Shown here: positions 18,204 through 25,289 of the stretch, one piece after another
Layout of the letters: every line of letters starts with the position of its first letter
How positions within the stretch are numbered: the first letter of the stretch is position 1
Source: SPDF01 sp963812085
Lineage (GTDB): Bacteria; Gemmatimonadota; Gemmatimonadetes; Gemmatimonadales; GWC2-71-9
Direction: 5' to 3'
Assembly: GCA_963812085.1 (NCBI GenBank)
Contig: CAWETL010000006.1
Coordinates: forward strand, 310,001-374,000
DNA: 64,000 nt
Position numbers and translations under genes: made by a program
The notes under the pieces: generated by a model
What the model was told of the DNA's origin: nothing
Seen by the model: the letters and a program-made list of their open reading frames with translations, nothing else
Databases searched by the model: none

Positions 18204-18938
18204 ATGCAACGTCTGCTGACCCTGCTCATCGTCGTGCTCGTCGTCCTGCTCGCGGCCGGGACCGTCCGCCGATCGCGGGCCGCCGGTACGCCACCCGCGC
18301 AGGGCGGCCCGCGCGTGACGGTCTCGGGCAATGCGGCACCCCAGGTGCACGACAGCGCCTGGCGCGCGGCGCGGTCGCTGCTGGCCCGAAACTCCGGACA
18401 AACATACCTCGATTCCCTGCTCATCAGCACCGATTCGCTGGTCCGGCGCTGGCCTGACCGGGGGGGTGCCCCGTTCCGGATCGCCCTGCTCGAAGGAGAA
18501 TCCCCGGATTACGGGGCGCGCATGGCCGGCTTCGTCCGCGAGGCGGCGGGCCGCTGGGAGGCGGCCGGCACCGGCTGGCGGTTCGGCTTCACGGGTGACA
18601 GCGCCAGCGCCGATATCGTCGTGCGCTGGCGGACCAGCTTCGGCAACGGGAACCAGGCGGGCGTCACCGATCTGCGGTGGACGAACGCCGGACCGGTTCG
18701 GCACGCGTATGTCTCCCTCGCCACCCGCAACGCGGGCGATTCCCTCTTTTCGGACGAGGCCCTCCTGGGTGCCGCCGTCCACGAACTCGGCCACGCCATG
18801 GGACTGCCACACTCCGCCGACAGCGCGGACGTGATGTTCCCCATCACGCGCGTGACGACGGTGTCGGAACGCGACCGCGCGACCGCGCGCCTGCTCTACT
18901 CGCTTCCGCCGGGCTCCCTTCGGGACCAGCGGCCGTGA
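18204..18938 (+). CDS. Membrane-anchored matrixin-type zinc metalloprotease
   Basis: A 244-residue protein with an N-terminal hydrophobic signal or anchor (LLTLLIVVLVVLLAAG) and a C-terminal metzincin zinc site HELGHAMGLPHS near residue 192, followed by a Met-turn-like ADVMFP. This matches peptidase family M10A (matrixin) or M57-like proteins exported by bacteria. ATG 18204 is preceded by CATATT 8 bp upstream and no Shine-Dalgarno, suggesting a near-leaderless transcript. Its stop overlaps the next gene's GTG, so the protease and the serine hydrolase are made together. Confidence 0.85.
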   Translation: MQRLLTLLIVVLVVLLAAGTVRRSRAAGTPPAQGGPRVTVSGNAAPQVHDSAWRAARSLLARNSGQTYLDSLLISTDSLVRRWPDRGGAPFRIALLEGESPDYGARMAGFVREAAGRWEAAGTGWRFGFTGDSASADIVVRWRTSFGNGNQAGVTDLRWTNAGPVRHAYVSLATRNAGDSLFSDEALLGAAVHELGHAMGLPHSADSADVMFPITRVTTVSERDRATARLLYSLPPGSLRDQRP

Positions 18939-20128
18939 GGTTCCCGCGCGCCATGCGCCGCCCGACGCTGCTGCTTTCACTGGGGCTCCTGGCCGCGGTG
19001 CCGCGGCCCCTTCCGGCTCAGGACGCCGCGTCGTACAGCGCCGTCGCCGCCGAGGTGCGGCGTGGCATCGTGCGCGGGCTCTACCCCGGTGGCGTCGTCG
19101 TCATCGGACGCCGCGACACTATTCTCTACGCGCGGGGCGTGGGCCACTTCACCTGGTCCGCGCGGAGCCCCGTCCCGAATCCGGTCACCTCACGCTGGGA
19201 TCTCGCGTCGCTGACGAAGGTCGTGGCTACCACGGCGGTGGCTGCGCGGCTGGTCGATGCAGGGTCCCTCGAACTCGACCGGCCGGTGGCCGATTACCTG
19301 CCTGGGTTTGCCGGGGAAGGGCGGGAACTGGTCACGGTGCGGATGCTTCTCGACCATACGAGCGGGCTCCCCACCTTCGTGCCGCTCTACCGCAGGGCCG
19401 CCACACCGGCCGCCGCCTGGGACTCCCTCCTGGCCACGCCGCTGCAAACGACGCCGGGGTTCCTCACCCGCTACAGTGACCTCAACGCGATGCTCCTCGG
19501 CCGCCTGCTGGAGGCCATCACCGGCGAGCCGCTCGACCGGCTGGCGTCGCGGCTGGTCTTCGAGCCGCTCGGCATGACGCACACCGGGTTCATGCCTCCC
19601 GTCTCCGCGCGCCGTCTCGTCGTGCCGTCGCAAATGGAATACGGGCGCCCCACCGTCGGGATGCCGAGCGATCCCAACGCCGCCTTCCTGGGCGGGGTCG
19701 CGGGGCATGCGGGTCTCTTCGCGACGGGAATGGACCTGGCCCGCTTTGCCCAGATGTGGCTCGACGAAGGGCGCGCCTCGGGCGGAGCGTTTCTCGCGCC
19801 CGCCACCGTGCGCGCCTTTCTCGCCCCGTCGGGGGTCGGCGGCGTGCGTCGTCTGGGGTGGGATGGACCCGACTCCACCGTCCATCCCTCGGCGTTCGGC
19901 CGGCTGGCGGACACGGTGGTCGTGGGGCATACCGGCTGGACCGGCACGTTCCTGTGGATCGACCCCGCGCGTGATCTCTTCGTGGTGTTCCTGACCAACC
20001 GGAGCCTCGACCCCCGACGCCGACAGTCGATCGTCGAGATGCGGGAGGTGCGCTCGCGGGTGTCGGACGCCGCGATCCGGGCCAGCGGCGGCTGCGCCCC
20101 GGGGACGCCGGCGCCGGCCGCCTGTTGA
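18935..20128 (+). CDS. Secreted serine hydrolase of the class C beta-lactamase / PBP4* family
   Basis: A 397-residue exported protein: signal peptide ending near PLPAQDA, then a serine beta-lactamase fold with SLTK (SxxK nucleophile), YSDLN in the YxN position, and HTGWTG in the KTG position. HTG rather than KTG fits esterases or D-aminopeptidases of this family more than penicillinases. The GTG start at 18935 overlaps the protease stop (GTGA); ATG 18953 is the alternative and gives a shorter n-region. Substrate unknown. Confidence 0.87.
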   Translation: MRFPRAMRRPTLLLSLGLLAAVPRPLPAQDAASYSAVAAEVRRGIVRGLYPGGVVVIGRRDTILYARGVGHFTWSARSPVPNPVTSRWDLASLTKVVATTAVAARLVDAGSLELDRPVADYLPGFAGEGRELVTVRMLLDHTSGLPTFVPLYRRAATPAAAWDSLLATPLQTTPGFLTRYSDLNAMLLGRLLEAITGEPLDRLASRLVFEPLGMTHTGFMPPVSARRLVVPSQMEYGRPTVGMPSDPNAAFLGGVAGHAGLFATGMDLARFAQMWLDEGRASGGAFLAPATVRAFLAPSGVGGVRRLGWDGPDSTVHPSAFGRLADTVVVGHTGWTGTFLWIDPARDLFVVFLTNRSLDPRRRQSIVEMREVRSRVSDAAIRASGGCAPGTPAPAAC

Positions 20129-20215
20129 GTTCGCGGGATTGGTGGCGCCACCGATCGGGCGCCCGCGTTGACGCGGCCCGGGACCGGGCGATACCTTGCC
20201 CTCGGGAGGTGGACC

Positions 20216-20512
20216 ATGCTGACATCGGAGCTGGTGCGGAAGGCGCTCAAAGGCGTCAAGGACCCGGAGTTGGGTCTCAACGTCGTGGACATCGGACTGA
20301 TTTACGACGTGAAGGTGTCGGACGCGGGCGACGTGCACATCACGATGAGCCTGACGTCACCCGGCTGCCCTTCGGGGCCGGAGATCATCGGCGATGTCAA
20401 GCAGGTGGTGGGTGATCTCGACGACGTGAACAGCGTCGAAGTCGAACTGGTGTGGGAACCCTACTGGACGCCGGAGCGGATGGACCCGCGAGTCCGCGCC
20501 TTCCTGGGCTAG
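20216..20512 (+). CDS. DUF59 / MIP18-family Fe-S assembly factor
   Basis: A 98-residue protein of the DUF59 family, related to SufT, PaaD and eukaryotic MIP18, which help insert Fe-S clusters. It shows KDPELGLNVVDIGLIYDV and the conserved SPGCPSGPEI loop with its single reactive Cys. The strong GGGAGGTGG just before ATG 20216 sets the start. The stop overlaps the convergent RNase D stop by three bases. It lies 8 kb from the suf operon, so it probably acts with that system but is expressed on its own. Confidence 0.92.
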   Translation: MLTSELVRKALKGVKDPELGLNVVDIGLIYDVKVSDAGDVHITMSLTSPGCPSGPEIIGDVKQVVGDLDDVNSVEVELVWEPYWTPERMDPRVRAFLG

Positions 20513-21717
20513 AGCCCCGCGGCCGTCGCCGCGCCTGTCGCTGTGTCCTTGCTGGCCGCCACGAGTTCCTCCCCGAAGGTTTCCATCTGCCAGCGCCGGA
20601 GCCCCGGCACTCCCTCGAGTTCCTCGATGCGCGTCGGCGCCCGCCGCGCAATCTCCTCCAGTGTTCCATTGGGGCAGGTCACGCCCGGCGCCAGGTCGAG
20701 TCGCTGCGCCACGGCGTTGCGCGCCGCCTTGAGCCGCTCGAGACGCGCATCAAACGCGGGGTCGGGTGGCCGGCGCGGTAGTCGGGGCAACCGCGGCAGG
20801 TCCCGCTCGGGGATGGCCAACGCCTGCTCGATGGCATCGAGAATCTCGCCGCCGCGCCGGGCGATCGTCTCCGGCCCGACGCCCCGCACCCGCTGCAGGT
20901 CCTCGAGGGTCCGCGGCGGAGTCTTGGCCATCTCGAACAGCGGCTCGTTGTTGAGGATCCGGAACGATGCCCGGTCGAGTCGCCGGGCGGTGGCCTCGCG
21001 CCACTCGTAGAGGGCCCGCAGCAAGGCGAGTTCCCGCCCCTTCAAGGCCTTGGCCCCCTTGAGCCGGAGGTAGGACGGCTCAGTGGCGTCCACCGGCGCC
21101 CAGGCGACGCTTTCCAGGAGGACGAACTCCTCTTCCACCCAGGCCAGCCGGCCGCGGGACTCCAGCTGGGAGCGCATGAGGTCCCGCAGTGTCGGCAGGT
21201 GATGGGTGTCGGTGGCGGCATACGCCAGCATCTCGGCCGAGAGCGGTCGGGCTGACCAGTCGGCGCGCTGGTACTTCTTGTTGAGGACCACGCCGAGATG
21301 CTTTTCGAGGAGGGCGGCGAGCCCGATGCCCGGCTCGTTGAGGAACTGCGCGGCGATCCGGGTGTCGAACAGCCGCGCCGCGCGAATGCCGTACTGGCGC
21401 TGGAGCAGCCGCAGGTCGTAGTCGGCGTCGTGAAAAACGACCTCAATCGCCTGGTCGGCGAGGAGCGCTCCGAGGCGCGTGAAGTCCGGCACCGCGAGCG
21501 GGTCCACGATCACGGTCCGGGATCGCGACGACATTTGGAGGAGGTACACCCGGTCCTCGAACCGATGGAAGCTCGCGGCTTCGGTGTCCACCGCCAGCAG
21601 CGGCTCCGCGGCGAACGCCTCCATCAGGCGGTCGAACGCGGCCTGGTCGCTGATGACTTCGATGTCAGCGGGAGCCTGGGACAGGAATGGGGCGGGCGTG
21701 TCGGCGTGGCCAGTCAT
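20509..21717 (-). CDS. rnd: Ribonuclease D
   Basis: A 402-residue 3'-5' exoribonuclease for tRNA and small RNA maturation. DEDD-family motifs are intact: LAVDTEAAS (Exo I), VFHDADYDLRLL (Exo II) and YAATDTHHL (Exo III, with the Tyr of the DEDDy type). HRDC-like helical segments follow around residues 205-285 and 325-390 (LQRVRGVGPETIARRG). ATG 21717 was chosen; in-frame ATG 21744 is possible and neither has a clear Shine-Dalgarno. It is divergent from the propeller lipoprotein across an AT-rich promoter gap. Confidence 0.93.
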   Translation of the reverse strand: MTGHADTPAPFLSQAPADIEVISDQAAFDRLMEAFAAEPLLAVDTEAASFHRFEDRVYLLQMSSRSRTVIVDPLAVPDFTRLGALLADQAIEVVFHDADYDLRLLQRQYGIRAARLFDTRIAAQFLNEPGIGLAALLEKHLGVVLNKKYQRADWSARPLSAEMLAYAATDTHHLPTLRDLMRSQLESRGRLAWVEEEFVLLESVAWAPVDATEPSYLRLKGAKALKGRELALLRALYEWREATARRLDRASFRILNNEPLFEMAKTPPRTLEDLQRVRGVGPETIARRGGEILDAIEQALAIPERDLPRLPRLPRRPPDPAFDARLERLKAARNAVAQRLDLAPGVTCPNGTLEEIARRAPTRIEELEGVPGLRRWQMETFGEELVAASKDTATGAATAAGL

Positions 21718-21904
21718 CGCGGAATAGTGCCGGAGCGGCTCCATGGCCGCAACTGGTCGGAAATCAGACTTAATGTATCTATAGTGACCGGATACCGTCA
21801 TAGTGATGACCCGACAGTATACCTGACTTCCATTCTCTCCCTCCCTAGATTCACCGCTGCGCAGTCTTCACACACCTTTCGACCGGCCGTTTCTCGGAGA
21901 TCCG

Positions 21905-23197
21905 ATGCGTCAGTGCATGCCGTTGCCAGCTGCTTCAGGAACTCGTCTTGCCAGTCCGGCGCTGTTCATTCTTGCCGCCGGGGCGATCCTCACCGCCGGG
22001 TGCCGCGAGAGCCCCTCCGCGGTTCCGGCCGAAGATGCTGGTCCGCTGGTCGCCGACACGACGGGCGTACACGTCATCAACGACAGTGCGGCCAGTTGGG
22101 GTCCGGCCACGCCTTGGACTGTCGGGGTGGCGCCGACGTTTGACGCCGGCCAGCCGCTTCATCCGCTGCTCGGGGTGCCCGCGCCGGTGTGGCTCTCGGA
22201 TGGCCGGATCGTCGTGGCGAACGCCTCCAAGCAGGAGATCCTCTACTTCGACCCGTCGGGCAAACTGTTGCTGACCGCCGGAGGGCGTGGGGTCGAGGAG
22301 GGCCAGTTCCATGGACTGGGATGGATCGGCCTCGCGCCGGCCGACACGATCGTGGCATACGACTTCGTGTCCAACCGGCTCTCCCTGTTCGATCCCAAGG
22401 GACATTTCGTCCGGAGCGTGGGTCTGCCGGTGGGTGGCGCCGGGTCGAGCGCGGAGCCGATCGTGACCTATCCCGACGGCTCCCTGCTGGTCCGGGTCGG
22501 CGGAGCCGGCGGCCCCTTCATCGGCAAGGCCGGGCAGGTGCGTCGCGATTCCGCGAGCTATGTCCGTGTCGGGCTCGATGGAATCCTGCGGGCGACGCTC
22601 GGGACCTTTCCCCAGGGCGAAACGTTCGGCGTAATGGCCCACGGAAAGCAGGGCGTGACCTCCGCCTTCCCGGTGCCGTTCGGGCTGTTCACGACAGCCG
22701 CCGTGCGGGGGGACACCACGTTCATTGGCACCGGCAGCCGCTTCGAAATCGTGTCGCTCGGCGCGACTGGCGCGCCGGTCAGGCTGCTCCGTGTGGCGAT
22801 TTCGCGCCCGGTGGTGACCCCGGCCGAGCAGGAAGAGTTCACCTCGTCGGCCATCTCCCGGCTCCGGACCGCGTCGACGATGATGAAGACGCCGCTCGAC
22901 ACCAATCTGCTCGCGGCGCTGGCGAAGGCGCCGTTTCCCGCCAGGAAGCCGGCGTTCGGGCGCCTGCAGGTGGACGTCACCGGTGCCCTGTGGGTCTCGG
23001 CACCACTGACCCCGCCGCAGGCTCCGACCAGCTGGAATGTCTTCGCCCCGGACGGCACCTGGCTGGGCTCGGTCACCACGCCGGCGGGCTTCCGGGTGGA
23101 CGTCATCGGCCAGGACGCCATGCTCGGCGTCTGGCGCGCCACGAACGGCGAAGAACGGGTGCAGGTGTACCCGTTGTTCCGCGGCCCCGCCTCCTAG
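21905..23197 (+). CDS. Six-bladed beta-propeller lipoprotein
   Basis: A 430-residue lipoprotein: lipobox LTAGCR after a long signal, then repeats of the form ILYFDPSGKLLLTAGGRG and LSLFDPKGHFVRSVG, as in NHL / 6-bladed propellers (TolB-like, BF3886/DUF4934-type families). Such proteins are abundant in Gemmatimonadota and Bacteroidota and usually bind ligands at the cell surface. CTCGGAGATCC lies just before ATG 21905. The upstream 130 bp are AT-rich and hold the divergent promoter with rnd. No enzyme motif is seen. Confidence 0.82.
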   Translation: MRQCMPLPAASGTRLASPALFILAAGAILTAGCRESPSAVPAEDAGPLVADTTGVHVINDSAASWGPATPWTVGVAPTFDAGQPLHPLLGVPAPVWLSDGRIVVANASKQEILYFDPSGKLLLTAGGRGVEEGQFHGLGWIGLAPADTIVAYDFVSNRLSLFDPKGHFVRSVGLPVGGAGSSAEPIVTYPDGSLLVRVGGAGGPFIGKAGQVRRDSASYVRVGLDGILRATLGTFPQGETFGVMAHGKQGVTSAFPVPFGLFTTAAVRGDTTFIGTGSRFEIVSLGATGAPVRLLRVAISRPVVTPAEQEEFTSSAISRLRTASTMMKTPLDTNLLAALAKAPFPARKPAFGRLQVDVTGALWVSAPLTPPQAPTSWNVFAPDGTWLGSVTTPAGFRVDVIGQDAMLGVWRATNGEERVQVYPLFRGPAS

Positions 23198-23198
23198 C

Positions 23199-23393
23199 TC
23201 AGTCGCGCTTGCTGACCTGCTCGAGGCCCGACGCGATCTCCTCGAACGCCTTGGCCAGGGTCTTGTAGAAGTCCGCGTCCGCGACGGGCGGTGCGCCCGT
23301 CGCGGCGTCCAGTTGGAGTTTGCGGGCCAGGCGGGCGGCGTGCCGGATGTAATCTGTGGTCGGTGGCATGGCGGACTCGCGGGAGAGGGACAT
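23199..23393 (-). CDS. Small helical hypothetical protein
   Basis: About 64 residues (83 if read from 23450). The C-terminal half looks like a real amphipathic helix pair (FYKTLAKAFEEIASGLEQV). It lies convergent with the lipoprotein gene, one base after its stop. The start is uncertain: ATG 23393 and ATG 23369 are both possible and neither has a good ribosome-binding site. I recognise no family. Confidence 0.4.
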   Translation of the reverse strand: MSLSRESAMPPTTDYIRHAARLARKLQLDAATGAPPVADADFYKTLAKAFEEIASGLEQVSKRD

Positions 23394-23492
23394 GAGCCGA
23401 ACGGCGTCGGGCTGGAGGGGGATGGTGGCCGCGTTGCGGCGATCGCGCAACGGCGCAACTGGTCACGCCGCGCTCCGGTGGGGAATCTGCGC

Positions 23493-24719
23493 ATGATCCA
23501 GCCAGCGGTGTCCCTGACTGTCTACCCGGACGACTGCGATGCGTTCGGCCACCTGAACCAGGCGGCCTTCCTCATCTTGTTCGAGCGGGCACGGTGGGAG
23601 GCGCTCGCCTCCGGTCCCGGCATGGACCTTTTCCAGAGCGCCGACGTCTGGCCTGCCGTGCGCCGGGCCACCATCGACTATCACGCCCCCGCCTTTCCCG
23701 GCCAGGTGCTCCGCTTCCAGCAGACGGTGACCCGCCTCGGCCGCACCAGCTTCACGATGCGGCAAGTGGCCCGGCGCGATGTCGACGAGGCGCTCATCGC
23801 CACGCTCGAATCGGTCTTCGTCTGCATCGATCGGACGGGAGCGGCGGTCCCGGTCCCTTCGGCGGTGAAGGAGTGGCTTGCTCCCTCCCCGGCCGCCGTG
23901 CTTTCCGGGCCCCCTCGCCGGCTCACGGTGCACGGCGTCGAACTCGCCCTCGACGACCGCGGCGCCGGTCCCGCCATCCTGTTCATCCACGGCTACCCAC
24001 TGGACCGGACGCTCTGGCAGCACCAGCTCGGGGCGTTCGAGGGCTGGCGCACCCTGGCTCCGGACCTGCGAGGGCTCGGGCGATCCGATGCCCCCGACCT
24101 CGGCTACAGCATGGCCACCTATGCGGAGGACCTCGCAGGCCTGCTCGATGCGGTCGGGGTGGACGACGTGGTGCTCTGCGGGCTGTCGATGGGCGGCTAC
24201 GTTGCGTTCGAATTCCTGCGGCGGCACCGGCCCAGGGTCCGGGGTCTCGTCCTCGTCGATACCCGCGCCGGCGCCGACAGCGCGGAAGGGCGGAAGGGGC
24301 GCGAAGTGGCCATGGCCGACCTGCGCGACGGCGGTCCGCCACTGATCGCCGAGCAGATGCTCCCGCAGCTCCTCGGGTCCGGGGCGTCTGATGCCCTGCG
24401 TGAGGAGGTGCGGTCGATGATGTCCTCCGCTCCGCCGGCCGGGGTGCTGGGCGCGCTCGCGGCGATGCGCGACCGGCCCGACTCCACCGAGCTGCTGCCG
24501 TCGTTGGCCGGCCTCCCGACGCTGGTGCTGGTGGGCGCTGAAGACCGGCTCACTCCGCCGCGGGACGCCGAAGCGATGGCCAAGGCGATCCCGGGTGCGC
24601 GCCTTGCCCTGATTCCGGAGGCCGGCCATCTCGCGCCGCTGGAGCAACCCGCGGTGTTCAACGGGCACCTCCGGTCCTTCCTGGACCGTCTGACCGGAAC
24701 ACCTGCCGTGCCGGGGTGA
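23493..24719 (+). CDS. Acyl-CoA thioesterase (hotdog) fused to alpha/beta hydrolase
   Basis: A 408-residue two-domain enzyme. Residues 1-130 are a 4-hydroxybenzoyl-CoA-thioesterase-like hotdog domain (DDCDAFGHLNQAAFLILFERARW, containing the usual catalytic Asp region). Residues 142-405 are an alpha/beta hydrolase with oxyanion HGYPLD, nucleophile elbow GLSMGG (about 230), acid GAEDRLTPP (about 350) and EAGHLAPLE (His about 377). The start at ATG 23493 follows GGGGAAT; longer in-frame reading upstream overlaps the neighbour and is not used. Both halves keep catalytic residues, so it may hydrolyse a thioester and then a carboxyl ester or lactone. Substrate unknown. Confidence 0.9.
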   Translation: MIQPAVSLTVYPDDCDAFGHLNQAAFLILFERARWEALASGPGMDLFQSADVWPAVRRATIDYHAPAFPGQVLRFQQTVTRLGRTSFTMRQVARRDVDEALIATLESVFVCIDRTGAAVPVPSAVKEWLAPSPAAVLSGPPRRLTVHGVELALDDRGAGPAILFIHGYPLDRTLWQHQLGAFEGWRTLAPDLRGLGRSDAPDLGYSMATYAEDLAGLLDAVGVDDVVLCGLSMGGYVAFEFLRRHRPRVRGLVLVDTRAGADSAEGRKGREVAMADLRDGGPPLIAEQMLPQLLGSGASDALREEVRSMMSSAPPAGVLGALAAMRDRPDSTELLPSLAGLPTLVLVGAEDRLTPPRDAEAMAKAIPGARLALIPEAGHLAPLEQPAVFNGHLRSFLDRLTGTPAVPG

Positions 24720-24815
24720 AACCTTTTGCCGGTCTGGGGCGTCTAATCCGGTGTGGCGCTGGTTCGGTCGGACCCACTCTGGCCTCCGACGCCGCATGAC
24801 ATCCTTCCAACCCTA

Positions 24816-24856
24816 CGGCTCCGGGACCGCGGCCAGGCAGTACGGTTCCGGAGCCG
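24816..24856. other. Long hairpin in an otherwise gene-free gap
   Basis: The gap 24720-24982 contains no credible gene. It holds a 14-bp stem (CGGCTCCGGGACCG / CGGTTCCGGAGCCG, one wobble) with a 13-nt loop about 100 bp after the hydrolase stop. It could end that transcript, though no T-tract follows, or be part of an RNA. A second hairpin (24931-24954) serves the ferredoxin gene. Confidence 0.45.
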
Positions 24857-24930
24857 CCTCATGTCCACCCCTTGCTTCCCGCGGCCATCTCCGGCGAACC
24901 TTGTTCCGCCCACGCGCCCCGATGCAAAAC

Positions 24931-24954
24931 GGCGCGGCCTCGAAGGGCCGCGCC
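24931..24954 (-). terminator. Rho-independent terminator of the ferredoxin gene
   Basis: A perfect 9-bp stem GGCGCGGCC / GGCCGCGCC with a 6-nt loop, followed on the minus strand by GTTTTGC. It lies 28 bp downstream of the ferredoxin stop. Confidence 0.8.
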
Positions 24955-24982
24955 GTACCGGACCAGGACCGACGATTCCGGA

Positions 24983-25246
24983 CTACCGTTCCGGGCGACC
25001 CGGGGGCGTGTCGCTCTCGAACACCTCGCGGTTCTTCTCGATGAACGCGGTGTACTGCGGCGGCACGTCTTCCTCGGGAAAGATGGCGGTCACCGGGCAT
25101 TCCGGCTCGCACGCGCCGCAGTCGATGCACTCGTCCGCGTTGATGTAAAGCTGGTCTTCGCCTTCGTAAATGCAGTCCACCGGGCAGACATCGACACACG
25201 CCCGATCCTTGACGCCAATGCAGGGTTCCGTGATCACGTACGTCAT
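24983..25246 (-). CDS. 7Fe/8Fe bacterial-type ferredoxin
   Basis: An 87-residue electron carrier. The first cluster region is CIGVKDRACVDVCPVDC, with the widened spacing typical of 3Fe-4S plus 4Fe-4S ferredoxins; the second is CIDCGACEPECPV. The acidic C-terminal extension (PEEDVPPQY) matches the FdxA family. ATG 25246 begins the canonical MTYVITEPCIG; a longer upstream reading is Arg-rich and shadow-like. It is divergent from the patatin gene, with starts only 43 bp apart, and has its own terminator. Confidence 0.95.
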   Translation of the reverse strand: MTYVITEPCIGVKDRACVDVCPVDCIYEGEDQLYINADECIDCGACEPECPVTAIFPEEDVPPQYTAFIEKNREVFESDTPPGRPER

Positions 25247-25289
25247 CGTGCCGGCCGCTCCCTCGGGTAGATGGCCTGCCGCACAGAGG

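Noticed and set aside
23037..23492. Upstream extension of the thioesterase-hydrolase gene
   Set aside because: It overlaps the end of the propeller lipoprotein gene in another frame and has no domain content; the hotdog domain begins at 23493.
24720..24982. 4.5S (SRP) RNA in the gap before the ferredoxin gene
   Set aside because: Neither strand has the conserved GGAAGG-AGCAGCC apical core of SRP RNA.
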